Shown in pieces: positions 19,232-28,685 of a DNA stretch of 64,000 nucleotides (positions are counted from its first letter, which is position 1; the number at the start of each line of letters is the position of its first letter). The position numbers and the translations under genes were made by a program. The stretch comes from Clostridium saudiense (GTDB lineage Bacteria > Bacillota > Clostridia > Clostridiales > Clostridiaceae), in contig NZ_CBYM010000012.1 of assembly GCF_000577815.1 (NCBI RefSeq), positions 1 to 64,000 of the forward strand, in the 5' to 3' direction. The notes below the pieces were generated by a model. That model saw nothing but the letters and a program-made list of their open reading frames with translations. It had not been told where the DNA came from and did not search any database.

Positions 19232-21421
19232 TTAATCAACTTTTCTTAAAGTCCAGTTCTTAGCTTGATAGTCTCCCATAAGTTCTCCAATTTCAAGCCC
19301 TATATACATAAGTTCATCTCCACCAAATACTTCTCCAGTTTCAATTACTTCATATAATGAATTTTCATCTAAAGCCTTAACTTTTAATCTTCTTGGTATT
19401 ACATTAGCTTCAGCATACTTCTTAACATAACTTACTACTACTTCTTTGCCGTCTTTAGATAAATTCATCCAAGCTGCTTCATTACTATCAAATGAGCTTT
19501 TCAATCTATACAAATCTCCAAATTGAACAGTACTTCTAATATTTTTATAAAACTCAACTTGCTTTTTAACTTCTTCTTTTTCTTCTTCATTCATTTTAGT
19601 TACATCTAATTCATAACCAAAGCTTCCTGCCATTGCTACTACTCCCCTTGTATTAAGTGGTGTAATTCTATGAACTTGATGATTCGGTACAGCGGATACA
19701 TGGCTTCCCATCGAACTGGTTGGATATACTAATGACGTTCCCTCTTGAATCATTAATCTTTCTATTGCATCTGTATCATCACTTGTCCAAGTTTGTGGCA
19801 TATAGTATAACATTCCACCATCAAATCTTCCACCGCCACCAGAGCAACTTTCGAATAGTATATTAGGGAAATTAGAAGTTATATTTTCTAATATTTTATA
19901 TAAACCTAACATGTATCTATGAGCAATTTCCTTTTGTTTTTTTGCAGGCCATGCTGTTGATCCTATTTCTGTCATATTTCTATTCATATCCCATTTAACA
20001 TATGATATAGGTGCTGATTTCAACACATCTGTAAGCATTTTTATTACAGCTTCACAAACTTCATCTCTAGATAAATCTAATATAAGCTGTTTTCTTGCTT
20101 CGGATCTTATTCTTCCATCAATATGAATACACCAATCTGGATGTTCTTCATATAACTTACTTTTTGGTGAAATCATTTCTGGTTCAAACCATAAACCAAA
20201 TTGCATTCCCATTTTATTAATATCTGTAGCTAAAGAATTTAATCCTCCTTTAAGCTTTTCCTCGTTTACAAACCAATCTCCAAGTGAGCAATCATCATTA
20301 TTTCTTTCTCCAAACCAACCATCATCTAAAACAAATAATTCTATCCCAAGCTTACTAGATTCCTTAGCAATCTCTTTAATTTTTTCATTATTAAAATCAA
20401 AATATGTTGCTTCCCAATTATTTATAAGTATTGGTCTTTCCTTATCTCTATGAGCTCCTCTACATAATCTTTCTCTATATAAATCATGATAAATATGAGA
20501 CATTCCTGTTAATCCATTAGGTGAATATACCATAACAACTTCTGGTGTTTGGAATGATTGTCCTGATTCTAAATTCCAAGTAAAATCAAATGGATTTATA
20601 CCAATTTGTGTTCTTGCATTACTATGCATATCTACTTCAACACTAGCTAAAAAGTTTCCACTATAAATTAAATTAAATCCATAAACCTCTCCTTTATCTT
20701 CTGTTGCATCTTTACTTACTAATGCTATAAATGGATTTTGAGCATGACTACTTGCTCCTCTTCTACTTTCAATACATTGTCCACCACTTCTTAAAGCTGT
20801 TCTTACTATATGTCTTTCCCTAGCCCAAGAACCTGATAATTGAATTAAATCAAACTCACTATGTGTAAAATCAACATTCGCACTTAAAGCTCTTAATATA
20901 TCAACTTCATCATTACTATCATTTATAACTTTACAACTTCTTGTTATTGAATCATAATTTTCAAATACAGTATAAGATAATATAACTCTTAAGTTAGCTA
21001 CTTCATCTTTTAATGTTATTTCTAAACTCTCTACTTCATCTTCTTTTTCAGCATAAGTTGCAGGTAATCCTTCAAGTTTTTTCTTTCCTCTGTAAATTTC
21101 ATGACTCTCATACCTAAAATCTGTTACTGTAGTTCCATTTGCTAGCTTTACTTGAATTGCAGGTGAACGCAAATCTGGATTTCCATAGCTTGGATATTCT
21201 TGTGCTATAACTTCTAAGTGCAATGCATCTATATTGTCTAAATCCGCTAAAAAGCTTCCACACGCCCTCTTTTTAACTACATAATTTATTTTATTAGAAT
21301 TAATTTTTCTTCCCCAATATAGATTAATTAAATGTCCTGTTTCTAAAACACTTAAAATATAACTAGTCCTTTTTGATTGAATGTGAAATAATTTATTATC
21401 TTCATTAAATACAATTCCCAT
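19232..21421 (-). CDS. GH36 alpha-galactosidase (copy 1)
   Basis: A 729-residue enzyme that removes alpha-1,6-linked galactose from melibiose, raffinose and related sugars. The N-terminal beta-sandwich (1-~330) leads into the barrel with NNWEATYFDF and VLDDGWFG. The nucleophile is D478 in YVKWDMNRN, and the acid/base aspartate lies in ESCSGGGGRFD. There is no signal peptide, so it is cytoplasmic. A clear GGAGG precedes the ATG. The promoter region has a cre site and an MsmR-like box. A full-length paralogue with the same motifs is at 42472-44658, paired with a PTS instead. Confidence 0.95.
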   Translation of the reverse strand: MGIVFNEDNKLFHIQSKRTSYILSVLETGHLINLYWGRKINSNKINYVVKKRACGSFLADLDNIDALHLEVIAQEYPSYGNPDLRSPAIQVKLANGTTVTDFRYESHEIYRGKKKLEGLPATYAEKEDEVESLEITLKDEVANLRVILSYTVFENYDSITRSCKVINDSNDEVDILRALSANVDFTHSEFDLIQLSGSWARERHIVRTALRSGGQCIESRRGASSHAQNPFIALVSKDATEDKGEVYGFNLIYSGNFLASVEVDMHSNARTQIGINPFDFTWNLESGQSFQTPEVVMVYSPNGLTGMSHIYHDLYRERLCRGAHRDKERPILINNWEATYFDFNNEKIKEIAKESSKLGIELFVLDDGWFGERNNDDCSLGDWFVNEEKLKGGLNSLATDINKMGMQFGLWFEPEMISPKSKLYEEHPDWCIHIDGRIRSEARKQLILDLSRDEVCEAVIKMLTDVLKSAPISYVKWDMNRNMTEIGSTAWPAKKQKEIAHRYMLGLYKILENITSNFPNILFESCSGGGGRFDGGMLYYMPQTWTSDDTDAIERLMIQEGTSLVYPTSSMGSHVSAVPNHQVHRITPLNTRGVVAMAGSFGYELDVTKMNEEEKEEVKKQVEFYKNIRSTVQFGDLYRLKSSFDSNEAAWMNLSKDGKEVVVSYVKKYAEANVIPRRLKVKALDENSLYEVIETGEVFGGDELMYIGLEIGELMGDYQAKNWTLRKVD

Positions 21422-21454
21422 ATTATCCTCCTACTTATATATGTTTCCATTTCT

Positions 21455-21468
21455 ATACAACGTTTTCA
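21455..21468 (-). promoter_or_regulatory. cre site before alpha-galactosidase 1
   Basis: The minus strand reads TGAAAACGTTGTAT, 12 of 14 to the cre consensus. It lies 34-47 bases before the start codon. Confidence 0.55.
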
Positions 21469-21528
21469 TGCTATAGTTATATTATACTTTTAGATATAAT
21501 TTAAAACTATGACCATATGTCATTAATA

Positions 21529-21544
21529 TATGTCTAAATGTTGT
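21529..21544 (+). promoter_or_regulatory. MsmR-like box 4 (before alpha-galactosidase 1)
   Basis: TATGTCTAAATGTTGT matches the box at 13 of 16 positions, 108-123 bases before the gene. A partial second copy (ATATGTCATTAAT) begins at about 21516, as expected for AraC-type direct repeats. Confidence 0.55.
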
Positions 21545-21682
21545 ATAATAAAAATATAGTATGATGAGCATACTTAGGGATAGTTAATAAAGATATAGTT
21601 GTAGATATTTATTTTAGCAAAAATTTATTTAGAAAATATAAAAATATCTTTTTCCAGTATAGAATTAGCTTGTATACTCAAT

Positions 21683-21805
21683 TCACAAAAAATGGTTTCT
21701 ATAATCACTTATTTCTACTTCAATAGAAGCAAAAGGCTCATGTGCAACTAGTCTCATTCCATAAGAATTATATATTAATGTATATAAAGCAATTCCAGTT
21801 TCCCC
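21683..21805 (-). pseudogene. Possible coding remnant of unknown origin
   Basis: A 40-codon open stretch with no plausible start reads like protein (it ends [18 protein letters not shown] before the stop) and follows a TAG. It may be the tail of a decayed gene between alpha-galactosidase 1 and the GH3 gene. I do not recognise the family. The rest of the gap 21422-21910 holds the alpha-galactosidase promoter and the hairpin at 21844. Confidence 0.25.
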
Positions 21806-21843
21806 CTATAAGCCTTAGAAACCCAACTATCTATGACCACAAA

Positions 21844-21888
21844 TTACCTTCAAGGTCAAGTTAAATATTTAATTGACCCTAAAGGTAA
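21844..21888. repeat. Long nested inverted repeat after the GH3 gene
   Basis: TTACCTT/AAGGTAA, then GGTCAA/TTGACC, around the palindrome TTAAATATTTAA. It could form a hairpin of about 20 bp, 23 bases after the GH3 stop. No T tract follows on the minus strand, so it may stabilise the 3' end or bind a protein rather than act as a standard terminator. Confidence 0.6.
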
Positions 21889-21910
21889 CTACACTTTTCT
21901 TATCTTTTTT

Positions 21911-24697
21911 TTAAAATGGTAACTTTCCTTTACCAACAAATTTAATAACTACTTTATCAATATCTAGTCCACTTGCTCCAAAGTATAATTTAATATAATG
22001 ATTTACCCCAAAAACAAATCCAAGCTCCCTACTTTCAGTAACCCATTTACCTTCCGTTCCTCTAATAGTAATAGTTTCCTTTAATGCATTATCATAATAA
22101 ATAGAAAGCGGTAACTGTGCTAATGGACCTTGTTCTGATTTCATTGTTACTTCAATGTTATAAAGTCCAAGTTCATTTAAAGTTATTCCAAACACTTCTG
22201 AATTACCTTTTTTATTATTAAAACTGCTTGCATCTATAATAATATCATTGCTATCCTTATCTGCATAATAATAAACAATATCCCCTAGTGAAATATTCCC
22301 ATCATCATCTTGTGCATTAATTTCTTCTAAATCTTCTTTACTTATTAAATTTAGCTCATGTAACATTGCTTGTGATTTCATAATAAATTTTAATATATTT
22401 TTAGCATTTCTTTGCAAATCACTTCTTGTAACTTCTCCAGCTTCAAACCTTTCCTTAACATTGTCATTTTCAGGATTTTCTAATGAATTTGATACACACA
22501 TATATAAATCATTTTGTGCTAGCACCATAGGAGCTTTATTTCCTCTTGTAGACTTTTCACCTTCAGTATTTGCTTCTGCCCACCAATCTGTCATTACTAT
22601 ACCATCAAATCCCCATTCTTTTCGTAAAATAGTAGTACATAAATCATAACTTCCTGCTGTCCATATCCCATTTACAGGGTTATAAGTAGTCATAACAGAG
22701 CGTGCTTTACCTTCTTTAACTGCAATTTCAAATCCTTTTAAATAAATTTCACGAAGTGCTCTTTCTGATACTATTGAATCTACAAAACGCCTTGAAGCCT
22801 CTTGATTATTGGCACAAAAATGTTTAATTGTTGCTGTAGATCCAGCTTCTTGAATACCAATAACTTGAGCTGCACCTATCTTTCCAGTTAGTATTGGATC
22901 TTCTGATACGTACTCAAAGTTTCTTCCATTTAATGGGTTTCTATGAATATTCATTCCAGGTCCTAAAAGAGAATCTATCCTATTTCTACATAACTCTATT
23001 CCAGTCATTTTATAAAGTTTTTTAACTAAATCAACATTAAACGTACATCCTAATGCTGTCCCATTTGGCAGTGAAAATGCCTTTGTTCCACAATCCATTC
23101 TTATACCTGATGGACCATCAGCACAACATGCAACAGGTATTCCAAAGTTTCTTAATGATTTAGTAATTCCACCAAATGCAGCTGCTGTTCCTGGAGTAAC
23201 CTTAGGACTACACATTCCCTCTCCTCTAAACATACAAATTAAATCATTGTAACTTAACTGTGCTACAAAATCATCTAACTTTACTTTATTTTCAAATACA
23301 TCAGCAAGCTTATAGCCTCTATCCCCTGTATAAATTATTTCTTCATCACGATTTTTAAACATTCTCTCTTTAGGATTTATTCTTCTCACAGGAACTTCTT
23401 CATTTTCTATATTAAATTTATTATTTTCATCTAATACAGGCTTAATTCTTTTAAAATAAACTATTGGTGCACAAGCCTCTTCTAAACTTTCTACTATTGT
23501 AAATTTTTCATCGTATTGCCCTGATTCTTCAGCATTTCTAACATCTGATCCTATATAAATCTTATATAAACCTTCTTCTAAGACATAACAAGATTTATAT
23601 CCGTCTACACCCCTATCATCATAAGATGCTATATAACTTTTAGGTATATTTATTATTAACTTTTCACATTCACCGGGTTTAATAATACCTGTCTTCTTAA
23701 ATCCGACAAGAGCTCTTACTGGCTTTCCAAGTTTACCTTGTGGCGCTTCTATATAAACTTGTACAACTTCTTTCCCTGACATATTGCCATTGTTAGTTAC
23801 ATTTGCTTCAACAACTATTTCCTCATGTGTTGATTCAAGTAATTTCCCCTTAATATCAAAACTTGTATATGATAATCCATATCCAAAAGGATACATAACC
23901 TTTTCTTTTGCAAAAGTTTCAAAATATCTATACCCTACATAAATATCCTCTTCATAATAATTTCTCTCTGGATCTCCGAAATTTTTAGTAGATGGATAAT
24001 CTTCTATATTTTTTGCAATAGTATCAGTTAACTTTCCACATGGATTTACTCTTCCAGTTAAAACATCAACAACTCCATTTCCCCCTTCTTGCCCACCTTG
24101 CCAAGCATAAAGTACTGCTGATGGGTTATACTCATCTACCCATTTCATATCTATAATATTACCAACATTTAAAACTACTACAGTTCTCTTAAATGCTTGG
24201 CTCACTTTTTTTATCATATCTTTTTCAACATCTGTTAAAAGATAACTTCCAGCCTCATTTTTACTATCTTGATCCTCACCTGCAGTACGGCCTATCATAA
24301 CTAATGCAATATCATTTTCCTTAGCTACTCTTACTATATAATCTTCTAATTTCATTTCTTTTTGAGACCAAGGTACAGTTCCCCATCCATGTCCTTCATC
24401 ATATGGATTTTCTTTAATCCACTCACTATATATTTCTAATAAATCTTCATCTAAAACAATATCCTTTTCATTCCTTAAAGCATCTAATATACTTACTACA
24501 TATCTTGTATTTACAAGTCCTCCAGAACCTAATCCACTTTTATAATAATTAAAAGCACTTCGACCAAAAACTGCTACCTTATCTCCTTTTTTTAGTGGAA
24601 GTGTATTATTATCATTTTTTAATAATACACAGCTTTCAGCTGCAACTTCTCTAGCAAGCCTTGCATATTCCTTTAAATCTAAGCTATATTTCCCCAT
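21911..24697 (-). CDS. GH3 beta-glucosidase with reversed domain order
   Basis: A 928-residue cytoplasmic glycosidase (no signal peptide). The (alpha/beta)6 sandwich domain comes first (residues ~10-245, AREVAAESCVLLKN to GKLTDT), then an Fn3 domain (~290-400, GKEVVQVYIEAP), then the TIM barrel (~490-760). The barrel has CADGPSGIRM, KHFCANNQE and the nucleophile D704 in GIVMTDWWAE. In most GH3 enzymes the barrel comes first; the swapped order is known from some rumen and clostridial enzymes. About 150 C-terminal residues look like an added beta-rich, perhaps carbohydrate-binding, domain. GGAGG precedes the ATG. It is a single gene facing the fructokinase operon. Aryl- or oligo-beta-glucosides are likely substrates. 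Confidence 0.9.
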   Translation of the reverse strand: MGKYSLDLKEYARLAREVAAESCVLLKNDNNTLPLKKGDKVAVFGRSAFNYYKSGLGSGGLVNTRYVVSILDALRNEKDIVLDEDLLEIYSEWIKENPYDEGHGWGTVPWSQKEMKLEDYIVRVAKENDIALVMIGRTAGEDQDSKNEAGSYLLTDVEKDMIKKVSQAFKRTVVVLNVGNIIDMKWVDEYNPSAVLYAWQGGQEGGNGVVDVLTGRVNPCGKLTDTIAKNIEDYPSTKNFGDPERNYYEEDIYVGYRYFETFAKEKVMYPFGYGLSYTSFDIKGKLLESTHEEIVVEANVTNNGNMSGKEVVQVYIEAPQGKLGKPVRALVGFKKTGIIKPGECEKLIINIPKSYIASYDDRGVDGYKSCYVLEEGLYKIYIGSDVRNAEESGQYDEKFTIVESLEEACAPIVYFKRIKPVLDENNKFNIENEEVPVRRINPKERMFKNRDEEIIYTGDRGYKLADVFENKVKLDDFVAQLSYNDLICMFRGEGMCSPKVTPGTAAAFGGITKSLRNFGIPVACCADGPSGIRMDCGTKAFSLPNGTALGCTFNVDLVKKLYKMTGIELCRNRIDSLLGPGMNIHRNPLNGRNFEYVSEDPILTGKIGAAQVIGIQEAGSTATIKHFCANNQEASRRFVDSIVSERALREIYLKGFEIAVKEGKARSVMTTYNPVNGIWTAGSYDLCTTILRKEWGFDGIVMTDWWAEANTEGEKSTRGNKAPMVLAQNDLYMCVSNSLENPENDNVKERFEAGEVTRSDLQRNAKNILKFIMKSQAMLHELNLISKEDLEEINAQDDDGNISLGDIVYYYADKDSNDIIIDASSFNNKKGNSEVFGITLNELGLYNIEVTMKSEQGPLAQLPLSIYYDNALKETITIRGTEGKWVTESRELGFVFGVNHYIKLYFGASGLDIDKVVIKFVGKGKLPF

Positions 24698-24821
24698 AAT
24701 ATCCTCCTTAAATTATTCTCACCCTTTATCATTCATATATATTTTTATTATCTCCTTATATTATACCATCTATGTTTTTGTAAAATTATCCATATTTTTA
24801 AACTTAAAAAAATTAATTTTA

Positions 24822-24841
24822 TATGTCAAGCGATTGACATA
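24822..24841. promoter_or_regulatory. Candidate LacI-family operator before the sucrose operon
   Basis: TATGTCAAGCGATTGACATA is a palindrome with perfect 8-bp arms and the central CG step typical of LacI-family sites. It lies 52-71 bases before the fructokinase start. The LacI gene at 27494 is the obvious partner. Confidence 0.65.
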
Positions 24842-24892
24842 TTAGTAAATAATATCTATACTCTAGTTATAGAAAACTATTTGGAGGTAACA

Positions 24893-25849
24893 ATGTTTAA
24901 TTTTAGTAATACTATACAATTCCAAGATAAAATAAATGACGTATTTACAATTGGGGAAATTTTAGTAGATATGATTTCTGATGATTATGATACTAATTTC
25001 AACTCCAATAAATATTCAAGATTTTTTGGTGGTTCACCGGCTAATATAACTATGAATATAAAAAGACTTGGTGGTAATCCTATTATAACAGCTTGCGTTG
25101 GAAATGACGGATTAGGTAAGTTTTTAATTAATCACTTAAAAAACAATAACATTGACACAAACTTAATTAACTCAGTAAATCATTCTACAAGTATGGTACT
25201 TGTAACTAAGAGCAAAGAAACTCCACTACCAATTTTCTATCGTAGTGCAGATTACAACTTAGAATATAATTCAGACATAGATTCAACATTAAAAAATAGT
25301 AAAATAGTTCATTTTTCTTGCTGGCCTATTTCTCAATCAAAATCAAGAAAAATGATTGAAAGGGTTATTGAAGAAGCTAGAAAAAATAATGTTCTTATAG
25401 GATTTGATCCAAATTATCACGAAATGATTTGGGAAGAAGGACATGATGGAATAGAATATATAAAAAACCTTATAGGTAAAGTAGATATTATAAAGCCTTC
25501 TGAAGTTGATGCTGAAAGAATTTTTGGACCTGATACTCCTGAAAATCATGTAAACAAATTTATAGAGTGTGGTGCAAAGCTTGTAATAATGACCTTAGGT
25601 AAATATGGTGCAATAGTTTCTGACGGAACTAAAACTATCAAATTCAATACTTTAGCTACTGAAGTTATTGATACAACTGGTGCTGGAGATGCTTTCTGGG
25701 GTGGATTCTACACAGCTATAACTAGCAATTACACTTTAAAAGAAGCTTTAAATATAGGTTTTGCAACAAGTGCCTTCAAACTTAAACATGTAGGAGCAAT
25801 TGCTAAATTGCCTTCAATAGAAGAATTAAAAACAATTTATAATATATAA
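24893..25849 (+). CDS. PfkB-family fructokinase
   Basis: About 318 residues, ribokinase/PfkB fold. The sugar-binding start (FTIGEILVDM, FFGGSPANITMNIKRLGG near residues 42-60) and the C-terminal anion-hole/catalytic motif DTTGAGDAFWGGF are complete. It should phosphorylate the fructose released by the neighbouring sucrose phosphorylase. I use the ATG at 24893, 5 bases after GGAGG, rather than the TTG at 24881 that precedes the site. It is the first gene of a two-gene operon with a palindromic operator upstream. Confidence 0.88.
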   Translation: MFNFSNTIQFQDKINDVFTIGEILVDMISDDYDTNFNSNKYSRFFGGSPANITMNIKRLGGNPIITACVGNDGLGKFLINHLKNNNIDTNLINSVNHSTSMVLVTKSKETPLPIFYRSADYNLEYNSDIDSTLKNSKIVHFSCWPISQSKSRKMIERVIEEARKNNVLIGFDPNYHEMIWEEGHDGIEYIKNLIGKVDIIKPSEVDAERIFGPDTPENHVNKFIECGAKLVIMTLGKYGAIVSDGTKTIKFNTLATEVIDTTGAGDAFWGGFYTAITSNYTLKEALNIGFATSAFKLKHVGAIAKLPSIEELKTIYNI

Positions 25850-25871
25850 TTAATTAAGAGGAGATATAAAA

Positions 25872-27335
25872 ATGGCAGTTAAAAATAAAGTTCAACTTAT
25901 AACTTATCCTGATTCTCTTGGTGGAGATTTAAAAACATTAAATAATGTTCTTACAAAATATTTTCCAAAAACATTTAAAGGTGGTATTCATATACTTCCT
26001 CCATTCCCATCATCAGGAGATAGGGGATTCGCGCCACTAACTTACTTAGAAATAGAACCTCAATTTGGTACTTGGGAAGATATTCGTAAATTAGCTGAAA
26101 ACTATGATATCCTTCTTGATCTAATGGTTAATCATATTTCTAAAAACTCTGTATTTTTCCAAGATTTCTTAAAGAATGGGCGAGATTCAAAATATGCAAA
26201 TTTATTTATAACATTAGATAAAATATGGTCCGATGGCAAACCAGTTCAGGAAGATATAAATAAGATGTTCTTACGTAGACAAGTTCCTTATTCAACATTT
26301 AATATAAAAGGTGAAGAAGTTTCTGTTTGGACTACTTTTGGTAAAGAAACACCTTCAGAACAAATTGATTTAGACATAAATTCTGAAGCTGTACGAGCCT
26401 TATTAAAGGAATTCTTTGAAAACTTCCACAAAAACAATGTTAAAATTGTAAGACTTGATGCTGTTGGATATGTAATAAAGAAACTTGGAACTAGTTGTTT
26501 CTTCGTTGAACCTGAAATATATAAGTTCTTAGACTGGGTATCTGATTTAGCTAAATCTTTAGATATTGATTTATTACCTGAAGTTCATTCCCACTATACT
26601 ACTCAATATAAGTTAGCTAAATACGGTAACTATATATATGACTTTATATTACCATATACTATACTTAGCACATTAGTTAACAAATCAAGTTCAGCACTTA
26701 CTGACTACTTAAAAAACAGACCAACTAATCAATTTACAATGTTAGATTGCCATGATGGTATTCCTGTAAAACCTGATCTTGATGATTTAGTATCTACAGC
26801 TGATGCTAGAAAGATTGTTGATCATTGCTTAAATCATGGTGCAAATTTAAGCTTAGTTCATTCTGATGCTCATAAGAGTCCAGATGGATTTGATGTTCAT
26901 CAAATAAGATGTTCTTACTATTCAGTTTTAGGATGCAATGATGATGCATACTTAAGCGCAAGAGCAATTCAATTCTTTGCCCCTGGTATTCCACAAGTTT
27001 ATTATGTTGGGTTATTAGCTGGCGAAAATGATGTTGAAAATGTTACTCGTACTGGAGAAGGTCGTGAAATTAATAGACATAACTTTACTTTAGAAGAAAT
27101 TGATAAAGCATATAGTCAAGAGGTAGTTCAAAGATTACTTAAGCTAATTGACTTTAGAAATGATTATCCTGCATTTGATGGAGACTTCACTGTTGAACCT
27201 TCAAGTGATACTGAAATCATCCTAACATGGAAAAAAGATAATAAATATTGTACTTTAAATGTTGATTTAACTACTAGCAAATCTACAATTAAATATATAA
27301 ATGATGATGGTATTGTTGAAAGATACACTATTTAA
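25872..27335 (+). CDS. gtfA: Sucrose phosphorylase (GH13_18)
   Basis: A 487-residue cytoplasmic enzyme that converts sucrose plus phosphate to glucose-1-phosphate plus fructose. The nucleophile is D196 in VRLDAVGY and the acid/base is E237 in LPEVHSHY, close to the numbering of characterised sucrose phosphorylases (D192/E232); DCHDGIP supplies the third acid. The family signature KKLGTSCFFVEPE is present. It starts 22 bases after the fructokinase with AGGAG. Streptococcal gtfA sits in the msm operon, so raffinose cleaved by alpha-galactosidase could feed sucrose to this enzyme. A sucrose-6-phosphate phosphorylase activity cannot be excluded. Confidence 0.92.
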   Translation: MAVKNKVQLITYPDSLGGDLKTLNNVLTKYFPKTFKGGIHILPPFPSSGDRGFAPLTYLEIEPQFGTWEDIRKLAENYDILLDLMVNHISKNSVFFQDFLKNGRDSKYANLFITLDKIWSDGKPVQEDINKMFLRRQVPYSTFNIKGEEVSVWTTFGKETPSEQIDLDINSEAVRALLKEFFENFHKNNVKIVRLDAVGYVIKKLGTSCFFVEPEIYKFLDWVSDLAKSLDIDLLPEVHSHYTTQYKLAKYGNYIYDFILPYTILSTLVNKSSSALTDYLKNRPTNQFTMLDCHDGIPVKPDLDDLVSTADARKIVDHCLNHGANLSLVHSDAHKSPDGFDVHQIRCSYYSVLGCNDDAYLSARAIQFFAPGIPQVYYVGLLAGENDVENVTRTGEGREINRHNFTLEEIDKAYSQEVVQRLLKLIDFRNDYPAFDGDFTVEPSSDTEIILTWKKDNKYCTLNVDLTTSKSTIKYINDDGIVERYTI

Positions 27336-27431
27336 TGATATGGTATTTTAACTTAATAATAATAGATAATTCTATTCATTCTCTTAAGTTTAAATATATA
27401 AATAATGAACGATACATCATAGCACACTTAA

Positions 27432-27468
27432 AACTCCCCCTGGTAAATCCACCTGGGGTAGTTTTTTT
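27432..27468 (+). terminator. Rho-independent terminator of the sucrose operon
   Basis: A GC-rich stem (ACTCCCCCTGGT with ACCTGGGGTAG) is followed by seven T residues on the plus strand. Confidence 0.9.
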
Positions 27469-27493
27469 ATATTAAAATACTCCATAGATAATT

Positions 27494-28480
27494 TTATTTA
27501 TTCACTGTACTCTCTCTAATAATTAACTTAATTGGTAATATAGTTTTTTCATTTACCTCTATATTATTATATTTAGCATCAATTAATTCAATTGAAAGCC
27601 TTGCCATTTCTTTGATTGGCTGATGTACAGTAGTTATCCTCGGTGTTGTTAATTGTGATATATCAACATCATCAAAGCCAACTAATTTAATATCTTCCGG
27701 TATCCTAATTTTTATTTCATTACAAACTTGAATAACCTGTGCAGCTATTAAATCACTACTTGCAAATATTCCATCAACACCTTCTATTTCATTTAGTGCT
27801 GCTTTTATATAATCGTAATAATTCATTTGATTATATGTATCTATATCATATTTCTTTATAAAATACTCAATCTCATTTTTACTACATACATCTATAAAAG
27901 CTTTTTCTCTATTATCAGCAGGCATTTCTTCATCTATTACTCCACTAAGGTGTAATATTTTTTTGCATCCACATTCTATTAAATGCTCTGTTGCAAGCTT
28001 TCCACCTTGATAATTATCACATTGAATTCCAAGCTTACCTTCTTCAAAATTTTTCTCTAATAATACTACTGGAATACCTCCTGTATTAATCTTATTAGAT
28101 TCAACATTTCCACTACATATAATTATCCCTGCAACTCTATTACTTTTACACATATCTAAATATTGCTTTTCTTTTTCAGCTTTTTCTTTACTATTACATA
28201 ATATTATCTTGTAATCTTTTTTAGCTGCTTCATTTTCTAAATTACTTATTAATTTTGCAAAGTATGGGTGAGATATATGAGGTACTATAACTCCAATTGT
28301 ATTACTTTTTTGTTTTGTTAAGGAACGTGCTATTTCATTAGGCTGATATCCCAGTTCATCCATAGCTTCATGAACCCTTTTCTTTGTTTTTTCACTAATA
28401 TATCCTCTATTATTAATAACACGTGATACAGTGGTTGGAGTAACACCTGCTAACCTTGCAACATCTACTATCGTAGCCAT
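27494..28480 (-). CDS. LacI-family transcriptional repressor
   Basis: A 328-residue regulator. The N-terminal helix-turn-helix (ATIVDVARLAGVTPTTVSRVINNRGYIS) and hinge helix are followed by a periplasmic-binding-like sensor (IGVIVPHISHPYFAKLI onwards) that ends with the TTVHQP dimer motif. It lies convergent to the fructokinase-sucrose phosphorylase operon, whose promoter holds a CG-centred palindrome. It is therefore the likely sucrose-operon repressor. The effector (sucrose or fructose, free or phosphorylated) is not visible from sequence. Confidence 0.92.
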   Translation of the reverse strand: MATIVDVARLAGVTPTTVSRVINNRGYISEKTKKRVHEAMDELGYQPNEIARSLTKQKSNTIGVIVPHISHPYFAKLISNLENEAAKKDYKIILCNSKEKAEKEKQYLDMCKSNRVAGIIICSGNVESNKINTGGIPVVLLEKNFEEGKLGIQCDNYQGGKLATEHLIECGCKKILHLSGVIDEEMPADNREKAFIDVCSKNEIEYFIKKYDIDTYNQMNYYDYIKAALNEIEGVDGIFASSDLIAAQVIQVCNEIKIRIPEDIKLVGFDDVDISQLTTPRITTVHQPIKEMARLSIELIDAKYNNIEVNEKTILPIKLIIRESTVNK

Positions 28481-28623
28481 CTATTTATTCACCTATCTCA
28501 TTAAAATATTGTTTATAAATCATTTATTAAATCAACTTTAAGTATATCATATTTATATACCATATATTAATAGTAAGCAAATATATTATTTATCATATCA
28601 ACATAAATTACTAAAAAAAAATT

Positions 28624-28667
28624 AACTGTATTGAAACTATTTGTAATTTCTTTATTTCAATACAGTT
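28624..28667 (-). terminator. Rho-independent terminator of the esterase gene
   Basis: The perfect arms AACTGTATTGAAA and TTTCAATACAGTT are followed on the minus strand by AATTTTTTTT. Confidence 0.85.
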
Positions 28668-28685
28668 CATATATCTTTTTATACC

